A stretch of DNA of 64,000 bases from NCBI GenBank assembly GCA_023229435.1, contig JALNZF010000002.1:62001-126000 (forward strand), given 5' to 3'. The notes beneath the pieces are model-generated. The model searched no databases. It was not told the origin of the DNA and saw only the letters and a program-made list of their open reading frames with translations. Both the position numbers and the translations under genes were made by a program. Positions 26,681 through 35,807 of this stretch are shown one piece after another (position 1 is the stretch's first letter; every line of letters starts with the position of its first letter). Origin of the DNA: Nitrospirota bacterium (GTDB lineage Bacteria > Nitrospirota > UBA9217).

Positions 26681-28585
26681 TTACAGCAACTTTGCAAGTT
26701 TTTTCAGAAATTCAAAATACTCTTCTTCTACATGTGATGCTTTGAGGTTGTTGAATATTTCTCCCTTGATTTCATTCAATACAGCCTTTTTCTCTTGCTG
26801 ACCGATACCACCTTTTTTCAACCACTCGTCGATTACATACAGTTTCCCACCACTATCGTGAAGCTGACCCTCTGATAACTCAGAAAGCAACGGATATTTT
26901 TGCATTAATTTCTTGAAGATCGGTTCAAATACTTCCGGCTTGATAAAATCTTCACCTGTTAGCGCCTTGGTGTTTTCCAATATTTCTGAATACCGGCACC
27001 ACCTACCGTGGCCGTCATATTCTTTCTGATATTGTTTTGCAATGTTATCGTCATCGCTAACAATCATACACTCTCGGTCTGCAAGCTCTAAAATTGTGGA
27101 AACACGTGGAATATCTTTTATACCGACAGCATGACAAGTACCAATGCCACTGAAGTCATCTTTAAGACTCTTATATTTTGATGGAGGTGTTTTAATCGCA
27201 ATGCGAAATAGCTGTTTGTCACGCCACCCTTCAAACACGATGTTTTTCTTTGCCAAATCCTCAAATATCGAATGGCCCAAGGCGTTATAGATGACTTCTT
27301 CATCCTTTATATTCGACTGACTTACATTCTCAGCAGATGTCTCCTCATTTTCCTTTTTCACAATCAAGTGTCGTTCCGTATTCTCGCGGTCCACCATAAA
27401 AATGGAATGCGTGCTATAGACAACATGATTGGTTTCAGATATCTTAATCAGCTCATCTCTCAAATATCTTGCGCCAGATGGATGCAACCCGATATCCGGC
27501 TCATCAATCAACAACAAAGTGTCTCTAAGTTGTTTAGTCCTCTCTTTTGCAGATATCATTAACAAAAACGTAACGAACCGTTTAAACCCATCACTCCTTC
27601 TGGCAAAATTATAGACATTGAATTTATCTTCGATTGCGGCATCAATGTGCGGCCCGTTCTCCGATAAAATGATTTTAATATCCTTATATTCTTTCCACAC
27701 ATTTCTTATATGCTTCGTTGTCCTGTCCGCTACACGCTTGAGCAAATTCCGCAAACCATTTGGCCTTTTCTGTTCCTCTGTAATTGCTTTAGCTATATCA
27801 CTGATACCTGCCAACTCAAACATGTGCTTCAGAGGCAAGCAACTTGTTGGATTACTTATAAATCCACTTAGTTCAATCTTTCCTGGCAGCAGGTTCTTCT
27901 CGCTATACACCCAATAAATACAATCCAGCAAACCATCATTTACTATGTTTACAATCTGCGAACCTACCATCTCATTAATGTCTTCTGGTGTTACGTCGGT
28001 TAAATAGTTAGCTGGAATATCCGGACAATCTTCCACGTCAATGATGTGCTTGGAAATACTAATCGCGTTGTTGCTGTCTGGCAATGCAAGGGTGTAAGTC
28101 GGTGGGCACGCAGCCGAAGGTTTTTTCCAAGTGTCATGCACTTTATATCCCGTACTGAGCTTCCGATAAACAGCCTCTTTTTTGTTCTTAGGGCTTAATA
28201 TGTTTACCCGGTAGACACCTTCCGTTAGTTCATCGCAAAATTTCTGCAAAGTCATTTCTTGCGCCTTATATGTCAACATAGGTTTTTTGATATTCTTGGC
28301 AATAAAGTTATCTTTGATTTTCTCAAAAACCTTTTGCCGTTCCAATTTATCGAGTTTAAAAATGAATCGGATATACGACTCCGTTACCGGAGGTTCGTCC
28401 GGCAAAGGATCCCGCTTGTCATCATCCGTTGGAACCTGATCTTCATTCAGCATGGACAGAGCGCGGAGAATATTTGTTTTGCCAGATTCATTGATTCCCA
28501 CAAGAACTCTACATCTAGGACTAAAGTATATCGTTAAGTCCTTGATAGATCTAAAATTGGTAATCTGAACTCTATGTAGTTCCAT
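26681..28585 (-). CDS. OLD-like AAA ATPase with a TOPRIM-type nuclease domain
   Basis: 634 residues. Walker A GINESGKTN (30-38) follows the Rad50/OLD-type opening VQITNFRSIKDL. The ABC-type Walker B is LLIDEPDIGLHPSGA near 365, and STHSIFMVD is the switch His region. The C-terminal part carries TOPRIM-like acidic residues: the Glu in VFEGWRDKQLF and the Asp cluster in MIVSDDDN. OLD-family proteins cut DNA in several anti-phage systems. The gene is visibly more AT-rich than mod and the SNF2 gene beside it, hinting at separate acquisition. Its ATG directly adjoins the SNF2 stop codon, so the two are translated together. Confidence 0.82.
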   Translation of the reverse strand: MELHRVQITNFRSIKDLTIYFSPRCRVLVGINESGKTNILRALSMLNEDQVPTDDDKRDPLPDEPPVTESYIRFIFKLDKLERQKVFEKIKDNFIAKNIKKPMLTYKAQEMTLQKFCDELTEGVYRVNILSPKNKKEAVYRKLSTGYKVHDTWKKPSAACPPTYTLALPDSNNAISISKHIIDVEDCPDIPANYLTDVTPEDINEMVGSQIVNIVNDGLLDCIYWVYSEKNLLPGKIELSGFISNPTSCLPLKHMFELAGISDIAKAITEEQKRPNGLRNLLKRVADRTTKHIRNVWKEYKDIKIILSENGPHIDAAIEDKFNVYNFARRSDGFKRFVTFLLMISAKERTKQLRDTLLLIDEPDIGLHPSGARYLRDELIKISETNHVVYSTHSIFMVDRENTERHLIVKKENEETSAENVSQSNIKDEEVIYNALGHSIFEDLAKKNIVFEGWRDKQLFRIAIKTPPSKYKSLKDDFSGIGTCHAVGIKDIPRVSTILELADRECMIVSDDDNIAKQYQKEYDGHGRWCRYSEILENTKALTGEDFIKPEVFEPIFKKLMQKYPLLSELSEGQLHDSGGKLYVIDEWLKKGGIGQQEKKAVLNEIKGEIFNNLKASHVEEEYFEFLKKLAKLL

Positions 28586-31435
28586 TTATTGTATCCTCCA
28601 CTGAACCATAAAAAGGCTTGTAAGCTCTGTCCTCTGCTTCAGCTTCCCTTCGATCTTTTCAATTAAATATTCCCTTTGCCGATCAATCTCATCCTGCGCT
28701 TCAAACAAGGACTTTCGTTTCTGGCCGCGCAGTGCTTCAAGCGCCTTAATCTGCTTCTGACCAGCGAGTTTTTCTTCCAATGTCAGGGAAACTGTTGCAG
28801 CTCGCCGGGCCTCCTTGATCTGCCGGTCAAGATCCTTGATCTCCCTCTCCAGCCCCAGCTTCAGATCATCCGCCCACCCGTCCAGCTTTTCCGCCTCATC
28901 CTCAAAATACTTCGCATTCTTCTCGGAGATGCCCTTTTGAATAGCAACCTGCCGCTGTTCTGTCAGCTCCCGCAGTTTGTCATTATTCGGAGTGTCTGTC
29001 AACGGAGAAACAGCTTTCGCCGGCAGGGACAAAAGTCTTTGCGCAAGTTCCTCCTCAAGAATCTGACCATCTTCACTAATAGCTGAACAAAGCACGTGAT
29101 CTTCGGCCTGGTCAAGTGATTCAACAGTAAAAAGACTGAGAAGTAACTGACCCCGCTTGCCGATATACGGCTCCAGCCTACTGACCCTGCCCTCGTGTCC
29201 GCTATAGTCGAAGATGATCTCTGCGGGAGAAAGGTCGCGTCCTTTGGCTTGTTCAAGGATATTGGCGGCAAGCGGATGGCTGAGCCGGTAAAGATGGGCT
29301 TCGCCGGTCCTTCTTGGCAGCTCGTAGAGACCGGTTGGGATGTCTCCATCAAAAGGGCAGGATTTTAATCGAAAGGACGAATCATCCAGAAACTCCGCAT
29401 GATTTCCTAATTCATAACGCGTGAGCTGTATAAGTAGACGTTCATAGCGATTAAGGTATTGTCGAGTACTTTCATCGCTCACCCGCAGTTTTTCTCGAAC
29501 TTCATCGTCGAAGTTTTCAAGCAGTTGGCGACGGGTGCGGGTCATGGCCTCGTCGATCTGGATATTCAGCTCAAGCTGAAGCTGGTCGAATGATGATTTT
29601 ATATCCTCGGGCGTGCGGCAGCGCTGGTAGATGTCGGCGATGCGCTTCTCGAAATCCACGCCGGACTCAATGGCACCCAGGACCTCATCACTTGCGCCGA
29701 AGACGCCCTCGAACAGCATAAACTTTTCGGAAAGAAGCTGGAATACGCGCTGGTCCGCCTCGTTGTTCCGGTTCAGGAAATTCACGACTACTACATCGTG
29801 CTTTTGACCGTAACGGTGGCATCGGCCGATACGCTGCTCAATGCGCTGGGGGTTCCAGGGCAGATCGTAGTTCACCACAAGAGAGCAGAACTGGAGGTTG
29901 ATGCCTTCAGCGCCTGCCTCTGTAGCAATCATGATCCTGCCTTCTTCCCGGAAGTAATCCACGAGCGCCGAACGCATGTCAGCAGTCCGCGATCCTGTTA
30001 CACGATCCGTACCTTCATGCTTTTTGGACCAGTCCCTGTAAATCTGGCGCGAGCTTTCGTCATTGTTCGAGCCGTTAAACAGAACGATGCCTTTGCTCCA
30101 AGGACTTTCGGCAAGTACACGCAGCAGATAGATCTGCGTGCGGCGGGATTCAGTGAAGATAATAGCCTTTTCCTCAGCTCCGATTTCTCGTGCTTTGGCA
30201 AATGCGATTTCAAGCGCCTTCAGAAGCGCTCTTCCCTTGGCATTGTAATCAATGGAGAGTGCAAGCTGTCGGAAGCTTTCGAGATCACTGATTTCCTGTT
30301 CAATGACTACTCTGTCCTCGGCGGATAAAGGCTCCTCTTGTTCCCCATTACCCCACTCATCCGCTGTTTCGCCAAGTGCTTCATAATCCTTGTCGAGTTC
30401 GTCCGAAAGTGGTTCTTCTGGTTCCTGCTTCTTGAGACGGAGTTGGAGACGTTTGCTCAAGGTTTCGAGTGAACCGGCGATAGCGAACGAGGAGGAAGCG
30501 AGAATCTTCCGAAGGACCAGCGTCATGAGCGACCTTTGGCTTGCTGGAAGGGCTTGCAGGTTGTCCCGTTGGAGATAGTTGGAAACAAAATTGTATAGGC
30601 GGTCTTCGCTCTCCTCCGGCGTGAACGGCTGAACAATGGAATACCGCTGGGTAAAGCGCACATAGGGCAGCACCTGTCGCCGGAGGGTCCGATGACAGAT
30701 CGGTTTGAGACGCGCCTTGAGGGCTGTGAACGTGCGTTCATCACTCAGGTTGGCGTATTGTTCGCGAAAGCTTTTGAGATCGCCAAAGGTATGCTCGTCG
30801 ATGAAGCTGACAAGACCGTAAAGTTCCAATAGTGAATTCTGGAGCGGCGTTGCGGTAAGAAGCAGTTTGGGGGCGTGTATCAGTGCCTGCTTTAACGTGT
30901 TTGCGATAACATTGGAGGGCTTGTACACATTGCGCAACCGGTGGGCCTCATCGATCACCACAAGGTCCCACGGTATGGCATTGACATCCGCTGCCTTGCC
31001 ACGAGCGAACTGGTAAGAGCAGATAACGATCTTGTCTGATTCGAAAGGACGGAAATTCCCTTTTTTGATTGCTTCGTTGTAAGGCTTGCTTTCGAGGATG
31101 ATCGAAGACAGAAAGAATTTTTCCTGCAGTTCCTGGTGCCATTGTTTGCGCAGGTTGGCGGGTGTGATGATCAGAATGCGGCGATGACGTTCTGCCCAGT
31201 GCTGTGATATGACCAGCCCGGCTTCGATGGTCTTGCCGAGCCCGACCTCATCAGCAAGGATCCCGCCCTTGGATAGTGGAGACCTGAAGGCAAAGAGCGC
31301 GGCGTCAATCTGATGGGGATTCAGGTCAACCTGAGCATCAACCAACGCGCCGGCAAGTTTCTCGATGCTGTCCGAAGCGCAGCGTTTGGTCAGCTCATGA
31401 GCGAAGTATTTTGCGTGGTAGTCGGTTAGATTCAT
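28586..31435 (-). CDS. SNF2-family DEAD/DEAH helicase
   Basis: 949-residue superfamily 2 translocase of the Swi2/Snf2 (RapA/HepA-like) group. Walker A DEVGLGKTIEAG at residues 62-73, DEAH box VVIDEAHRLRN, motif III LLLTATPLQN, and the C-lobe motifs VVNYDLPWNPQRIEQRIGR and HRYGQK. A charged coiled-coil region fills the last 150 residues. SNF2 helicases are common in DISARM, BREX-like and other defence loci, where they are thought to translocate on DNA. With the OLD-like ATPase and the methyltransferase it forms a helicase-ATPase-methylase trio. Confidence 0.9.
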   Translation of the reverse strand: MNLTDYHAKYFAHELTKRCASDSIEKLAGALVDAQVDLNPHQIDAALFAFRSPLSKGGILADEVGLGKTIEAGLVISQHWAERHRRILIITPANLRKQWHQELQEKFFLSSIILESKPYNEAIKKGNFRPFESDKIVICSYQFARGKAADVNAIPWDLVVIDEAHRLRNVYKPSNVIANTLKQALIHAPKLLLTATPLQNSLLELYGLVSFIDEHTFGDLKSFREQYANLSDERTFTALKARLKPICHRTLRRQVLPYVRFTQRYSIVQPFTPEESEDRLYNFVSNYLQRDNLQALPASQRSLMTLVLRKILASSSFAIAGSLETLSKRLQLRLKKQEPEEPLSDELDKDYEALGETADEWGNGEQEEPLSAEDRVVIEQEISDLESFRQLALSIDYNAKGRALLKALEIAFAKAREIGAEEKAIIFTESRRTQIYLLRVLAESPWSKGIVLFNGSNNDESSRQIYRDWSKKHEGTDRVTGSRTADMRSALVDYFREEGRIMIATEAGAEGINLQFCSLVVNYDLPWNPQRIEQRIGRCHRYGQKHDVVVVNFLNRNNEADQRVFQLLSEKFMLFEGVFGASDEVLGAIESGVDFEKRIADIYQRCRTPEDIKSSFDQLQLELNIQIDEAMTRTRRQLLENFDDEVREKLRVSDESTRQYLNRYERLLIQLTRYELGNHAEFLDDSSFRLKSCPFDGDIPTGLYELPRRTGEAHLYRLSHPLAANILEQAKGRDLSPAEIIFDYSGHEGRVSRLEPYIGKRGQLLLSLFTVESLDQAEDHVLCSAISEDGQILEEELAQRLLSLPAKAVSPLTDTPNNDKLRELTEQRQVAIQKGISEKNAKYFEDEAEKLDGWADDLKLGLEREIKDLDRQIKEARRAATVSLTLEEKLAGQKQIKALEALRGQKRKSLFEAQDEIDRQREYLIEKIEGKLKQRTELTSLFMVQWRIQ

Positions 31436-31486
31436 TAATCTCGTTTATTTCAAGGAATATATTCTCCCACCTGGACAGGGTTTTGC

Positions 31487-31834
31487 CTATAAGGACGAAT
31501 ACTTCTTCGATGATCCCTTCGATTTTTCAACCGGATACTTTGCTTCATTTTTCGCAATCTTCTTCTCCACTTCCGCCAGCAAGTCAATTTTATATTCCTC
31601 GCTAAGGTAGGTGAGGAAGATGAATATATCTGCGAGTTCTTCTTTTACGTTCTTGAGTTCTTCTGCAGAGAGTTTGCGGGACTGCTCGGTGGTCTTCCAG
31701 AGAAAGTTTTCAAGCAGCTCCCCTGCTTCGATGGAGAGGGCTTCGGCGAGGTTCTTGGGATCGTGGAATTGCGACCAGTCACGCTCGTTCCGGAATGAGA
31801 TGATCTTTTTCTGGATTGCTTCTAAATCAGCCAT
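31487..31834 (-). CDS. MazG-like nucleotide pyrophosphohydrolase
   Basis: 115-residue all-alpha NTP pyrophosphohydrolase of the MazG/RS21-C6 group. The metal motif is readable as EAGELLENF followed by EELADIFIFL (ExxE ... ExxD). Such enzymes split (d)NTPs to NMP and pyrophosphate. It is the promoter-proximal gene of the defence operon, 51 bp before the SNF2 gene. Whether it is part of the immune function (for example nucleotide depletion) or a passenger is not known. Lysine- and serine-rich tail. Confidence 0.85.
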   Translation of the reverse strand: MADLEAIQKKIISFRNERDWSQFHDPKNLAEALSIEAGELLENFLWKTTEQSRKLSAEELKNVKEELADIFIFLTYLSEEYKIDLLAEVEKKIAKNEAKYPVEKSKGSSKKYSSL

Positions 31835-31873
31835 GCCCCTCCCCGACTGCGACTAATCTCTCAATAATTCAAA

Positions 31874-31902
31874 ACATTACTACAAGCGGTCACAAAAGTC
31901 CA
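31874..31902 (-). promoter_or_regulatory. Candidate promoter of the defence operon
   Basis: TGGACT (31902-31897), 17-bp spacer, TAATGT (31879-31874), about 40 bp before the MazG-like start codon. Four of six matches in each box; sequence match only. Confidence 0.3.
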
Positions 31903-32131
31903 GAAAAGAGATGTAATTTTCGGGGGTATGCTGTCTTGCAGGGTTCAGGGTGAGAACAAGCGGCAACGGTTGGGGGTGCCGCTTCCGCACACCAAAAAAT
32001 AGGGTTATTTCCATCAATTGAAAGACCCTTCGCGTTGCTCAGGGTGACACGTTCGGGCTTGTTACGAGCGTATCAAAAATTAATTACAAGCATCAACAGG
32101 ACATTTCCTCGCGTAAATTGCGCCCCCTGCC

Positions 32132-32160
32132 TTGCTTTTAAAAAACAAAGATGTTACAGT
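32132..32160 (+). promoter_or_regulatory. Candidate promoter of rlmN
   Basis: TTGCTT (32132-32137), 17-bp spacer rich in A, TACAGT (32155-32160). The start codon is at 32188, leaving a leader of about 20 nt. Confidence 0.35.
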
Positions 32161-32187
32161 CCGGAATAGAGTTGAGGACAAACTTGC

Positions 32188-33258
32188 ATGAGCATTCAAA
32201 AGATCAACATAAAATCCATGGGCCGCGGCGAGCTCCAGGCCGACCTCATCGGCAGGGGGCTGAAAAAATTCCGCGCGGGCCAGATCTTTACGTGGATATA
32301 TACGCAGTACGCCAGCTCCTTCGATGAGATGACGAACATCCCGAAAACAGAGCGCGTCCTGCTTTCGTCAGCCTTCTATATCTCTTCACCGAGCATCGCC
32401 CGGATGGAGCTTTCAAAGGATGGCACGAGAAAATTTCTGTTTGCGCTTGAGGACGATCACACCATCGAGAGCGTCCTGATCCCCGACGAGGACCGGCAGA
32501 CGCTCTGTATTTCTTCCCAGGTTGGCTGCCAACAGGCGTGCCGTTTCTGTCTCACCGGGAGCAAGGGCTTTATCAGGAATCTTAAAACCTATGAGATCGT
32601 AGACCAGGTCCTGGAAATATCGCGCATCCTGCGCCAGGAGGGAAAACGGCGCGTCACGAACATCGTGCTTATGGGCATGGGCGAGCCGCTGGCGAACTTT
32701 GATGAGGTGCTGAAAGCGTTACAGGTCATCGCTTCGGACAAGGGATTGGGATTTGCCACGCGACGCGTGACCGTATCGACGAACGGACTCGTTCCGGAGA
32801 TCGAGAAGCTGGGAAGAGCGGGCGTGAAGGTAAATCTCGCGATCTCGCTCAACGCAACGACCGACGAGGTCAGGGACAGGATCATGCCCGTGAACCGTCT
32901 CTACCCCATAAAGGAGCTTCTTGCCGCCTGCCGGCGCTATCCGCTTGAACCGAGGCGAAGGATCACCTTTGAATATGTGATGTTACAGGGTGTGAATGAT
33001 ACGAAGGAAGACGCCCGGGGGCTTGCCAAACTGCTCAGGGGGATCAAGTGCAAGGTGAACCTTATCCCCTTCAACCCTTTTCCCGGGAGCGTGTTCAACA
33101 GGCCTGACGACGCGACCGTGCTTGGTTTTCAAAAGATCCTGCTGGACCACTACTATATTACACCGGTGCGCGAGTCGCGCGGCAGGGACATTTCGGCGGC
33201 ATGCGGGCAACTGCGGGAGCGGGTGGATCTCGCGAAAAAAATGAGGGAAGAGGGATAA
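32188..33258 (+). CDS. rlmN: 23S rRNA (adenine-2503-C2)-methyltransferase
   Basis: 356-residue radical-SAM enzyme methylating A2503 of 23S rRNA (and A37 of some tRNAs). The CX3CX2C cluster is C114, C118 and C121 (CQQACRFC). The two extra cysteines of the RlmN mechanism are present: C107 in TLCISSQVGC, and C339 in SAACGQL, which corresponds to the methyl-carrying Cys355 of E. coli. Single plus-strand gene between two minus-strand operons; converges with the chemosensory operon at its 3' end. Confidence 0.96.
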   Translation: MSIQKINIKSMGRGELQADLIGRGLKKFRAGQIFTWIYTQYASSFDEMTNIPKTERVLLSSAFYISSPSIARMELSKDGTRKFLFALEDDHTIESVLIPDEDRQTLCISSQVGCQQACRFCLTGSKGFIRNLKTYEIVDQVLEISRILRQEGKRRVTNIVLMGMGEPLANFDEVLKALQVIASDKGLGFATRRVTVSTNGLVPEIEKLGRAGVKVNLAISLNATTDEVRDRIMPVNRLYPIKELLAACRRYPLEPRRRITFEYVMLQGVNDTKEDARGLAKLLRGIKCKVNLIPFNPFPGSVFNRPDDATVLGFQKILLDHYYITPVRESRGRDISAACGQLRERVDLAKKMREEG

Positions 33259-33268
33259 TCGCTTCGTT

Positions 33269-33323
33269 CGGACGAGGGAGAAGGTTATTTTTGTCGTCCA
33301 TCGTCCATCGTCTCTCGTCCCTC
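33269..33323. repeat. Inverted-repeat tract between rlmN and the chemosensory operon
   Basis: GGACGAGGGAGA against TCTCTCGTCC, with direct copies of TCGTCCATCG between them; lies at a convergent junction and could end transcription from both sides. Confidence 0.6.
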
Positions 33324-33342
33324 ACGCTTCATATTTACTCCG

Positions 33343-33723
33343 TCAGCTTTTGTTCCCCAGAATCCCATTGACCACGCCCAGGAGTTCCGCCGTCTGGATG
33401 GGCTTGGGAATGTACGCGTTGGCGCCCAGGGCGAGTCCGCGCTTGCGGTCCTCATCCGCGCCTTCGGTGGTAATGATGATAATGGGGATGGTCTTGTGCG
33501 AGGGGTCGTTCCGCACCATGGAGACGAGTTTGAGCCCGTCCATGATCGGCATGTTGATGTCCGTCAGGATGATGTCGAACTTCTGGACTGAGAGCTTCTT
33601 GAGCGCATCAATGCCGTCATTGGCCTCGACGATCTTGCTGCCGGGAATGCGCTTCAGGGCAAAGGAGATCAATTGCCGCATTGTAGGAGAATCTTCCACC
33701 ACTAAAAAATTATACTCGGGCAT
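33343..33723 (-). CDS. CheY-like single-domain response regulator
   Basis: 126-residue receiver domain without an output domain. Phosphoacceptor region DIILTDINMPIMDGL, acidic pair in VVEDSP, Thr in IIIITTEGA and the Lys in YIPKPIQ. Last gene of the chemosensory operon. Start: ATG with GGGAGG upstream; a longer frame exists but lies inside the GAF gene. The C-terminal NKS end and length are normal. It may be the output of this pathway or a second sink for phosphate. Confidence 0.93.
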   Translation of the reverse strand: MPEYNFLVVEDSPTMRQLISFALKRIPGSKIVEANDGIDALKKLSVQKFDIILTDINMPIMDGLKLVSMVRNDPSHKTIPIIIITTEGADEDRKRGLALGANAYIPKPIQTAELLGVVNGILGNKS

Positions 33724-33737
33724 TTTCCAACCTCCCT

Positions 33738-34565
33738 TTATTTTTCCTTGAGCAGATCGAGAAAGCTCTGGATCGTCGTGAGCTTGCGCTCTGATTGCGA
33801 ATACAGCTTTGATGAAAAGAGCGCCGTGGCCGCATGGCCCGCAAGCATGGTGAACAGCTCGTAGTCCACGGGGGTGAACGCTTCCTTCTGGACCAGGAGC
33901 TTGTAGATGACGATCACGCCGATCACATGCTCCTTGATCTTGAGCGGGATAACGACAAGCGGGTTGAGATAATCGACGCTCTTCAGGTCCTTGGGATCGC
34001 CTGCGCGGTAGAACGATTCGCCCTCTTTCGCCGCCGAGCCGATGGTCCCCTCTCCCAGCTTGACGCTTGCCCGCGCTTCCGGCCCCATGCCTTCCTGTGC
34101 CACGATCGTCATTTCGTTCGTCTTTTCGTCGAGCATCATGATCGAGAACTCCTCCGCGCCGATCAGATTCATGACGATCTCGAGGATGATCTTGAGGCAT
34201 TCGCTGAAATCAAGGGTGGAATGGAGCTGATAGCTTGCCACGTACAGGTTCGCCAGGTTGTTGTTCTCCGCCTCCACCTCGATGTAACGGTTCGCGAAGT
34301 CCTTGTTCTCCTCCTCCACCACGCGATAGCGGTCGATCAGCTGCTTGTTCTCTTCCTCAAGGAACTTGATCCTCTCTTCCATGCTGTGCGCCACAAAATT
34401 TCCTTCCCTGCCCGAGAATTTGGTGACTTCCTCGAACTGGGCGACCCGGTATCTGAGCTTCTCGTTCTCCTTTAAAAGCGCCTGGGTAAACTCCTCGCCC
34501 TTTTTGAATACCTGGAGAAACTCTTCAACCTTCTTGGTGATCGATGCAGAGTCCTTTTCCATCAT
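33738..34565 (-). CDS. Coiled-coil and GAF domain protein
   Basis: 275 residues. Residues 1-105 are predicted coiled coil from heptad spacing and many Glu/Lys (for example RIKFLEEENKQLIDRYRVVE). A GAF domain follows at about 112-262 (LDFSECLKIILEIVMNLIGAEEFSIMMLD ends its first helix and strand). There is no kinase, cyclase or helix-turn-helix output. GAF domains bind small ligands such as nucleotides or haem; the ligand here cannot be told. It lies between cheB and the last cheY, so a role in tuning the pathway is inferred. Confidence 0.8.
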   Translation of the reverse strand: MMEKDSASITKKVEEFLQVFKKGEEFTQALLKENEKLRYRVAQFEEVTKFSGREGNFVAHSMEERIKFLEEENKQLIDRYRVVEEENKDFANRYIEVEAENNNLANLYVASYQLHSTLDFSECLKIILEIVMNLIGAEEFSIMMLDEKTNEMTIVAQEGMGPEARASVKLGEGTIGSAAKEGESFYRAGDPKDLKSVDYLNPLVVIPLKIKEHVIGVIVIYKLLVQKEAFTPVDYELFTMLAGHAATALFSSKLYSQSERKLTTIQSFLDLLKEK

Positions 34566-34696
34566 GCCCTCCTGTTATGGCCGCTCAGGGTACCGACGCC
34601 GCTGAAGAATTAAATATGCAACACCGTAATTATAGTTGAGTCCGCAAAAATTATCAAGAAAGAATTACAGAAAGAATTATTGCGCCGCGGCTTCAT

Positions 34697-35776
34697 TCAT
34701 GACGCTGCCCGTTTGGAGTTGCACCGCGCTTCGATCTCCGCGGACATTTTGCCGAGCGCCAGCACTTTGTCCACTAATCCCGTGCGGATGGCCTCCTGCG
34801 GCATGCCGAAAACAACAGCGGTTTCTTCGCTCTCAGCGAGGCACTGGCCCTGCCTGCCCTTGATGGCGACCACTCCTTCGACGCCGTCGTTGCCCATCCC
34901 GGTAAGCACGACGCCGAGGGTGGTCGGTCCGCAGGCCTCGGCAACGGACACCATCATCTGGTCGGCGGAGGGAACGTACTTGTCCGATAGCTTCCGTTGA
35001 ACCAGCTCGATCACCAGCCCTTTGCGGGTCTTCCTGACAAGAAGGTGATGCCCGCCGGGTGCTATGTGCACGGTCCCCGCCTTCACCCGGTCACCTGCCG
35101 CGGCCTCGCGCACCAGGAGCGGCGAGAGCTTGTTCAGCCGCTCGGCGAAGCTCCGGGTGAACCCGGCGGGCATATGCTGGGAGATCACGATGCCGGCGTT
35201 GAGTTCGGCGGGGAGCGTGGTCAGGATCGCCTGGATCGCCGGCGGCCCGCCGGTGGACGATGCGATCGCCACCACGTCGACCGGCCCGTGGTCCCGCGGC
35301 ATCTCATCCTCTTTCCTCGCCGGGCGCTGAACGTGTTCACGGGCAAGAAGATCGATCGTGGACTTGACCTTCGTCATCTCAAGGTTCAACACGCCATGGA
35401 CCTTGGACACCAGGCTGTCCCTGACGTTCTCGATGCTCTTTGAGATGCGTGCTTCAGGCTTGGCCAAAAAATCGACGGCCCCGAGTTCCAGTGCGCGAAA
35501 CACACTGCGACTGTCGGAAAGCGACGAGATCACGAGCACCGGGGTAGGCCGCTCTTTCATGAGCCACCGCAGAAAGGAGAACCCGTCCATGTTCGGCATC
35601 TCGAGGTCGAGGGTGATCACATCGGGCTTGAGGCGAAGCGTCTTGGCGATGGCGTCCACGCCGTCCGTGGCGCTCCCTACCACCTCGATCCCCGCGTCGC
35701 TCGCGAGCATCTCCCCGATCACCGTGCGATTGTACGCCGAATCATCGACAACGAGGGCCCGTATCTTCTTATTCAT
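34697..35776 (-). CDS. cheB: Chemotaxis glutamate methylesterase/response regulator
   Basis: 359 residues: receiver domain (1-125, phosphoacceptor in DVITLDLEMPNMDGF) and methylesterase domain (about 170-355). The catalytic triad segments are ASSTGGPPA (Ser), SQHMPAGFT (His) and TGMGNDGV (Asp). It removes methyl groups from the MCPs in opposition to CheR. The start is the second ATG, which has AAGGA at eight bases; an ATG three codons earlier has its ribosome site too close. Confidence 0.95.
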   Translation of the reverse strand: MNKKIRALVVDDSAYNRTVIGEMLASDAGIEVVGSATDGVDAIAKTLRLKPDVITLDLEMPNMDGFSFLRWLMKERPTPVLVISSLSDSRSVFRALELGAVDFLAKPEARISKSIENVRDSLVSKVHGVLNLEMTKVKSTIDLLAREHVQRPARKEDEMPRDHGPVDVVAIASSTGGPPAIQAILTTLPAELNAGIVISQHMPAGFTRSFAERLNKLSPLLVREAAAGDRVKAGTVHIAPGGHHLLVRKTRKGLVIELVQRKLSDKYVPSADQMMVSVAEACGPTTLGVVLTGMGNDGVEGVVAIKGRQGQCLAESEETAVVFGMPQEAIRTGLVDKVLALGKMSAEIEARCNSKRAAS

Positions 35777-35807
35777 GGCGATCATCCTTTTCCGATCCGC
35801 GCGCCGC

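Larger units (their letters stand above)
31835..32187. other. Divergent intergenic region between the defence operon and rlmN
   Basis: 353 bp. It holds candidate promoters in both directions, a hairpin with 8-bp arms AAGCGGCA/TGCCGCTT (31958-31984) and a dispersed-repeat relic around 32022-32050 (CCCTTCGCGTTGCTCAGGG). No gene seen. Confidence 0.6.

Noticed and set aside
31958..31984. Rho-independent terminator
   Set aside because: The 8-bp hairpin lies upstream of both divergent genes and has no T tract.
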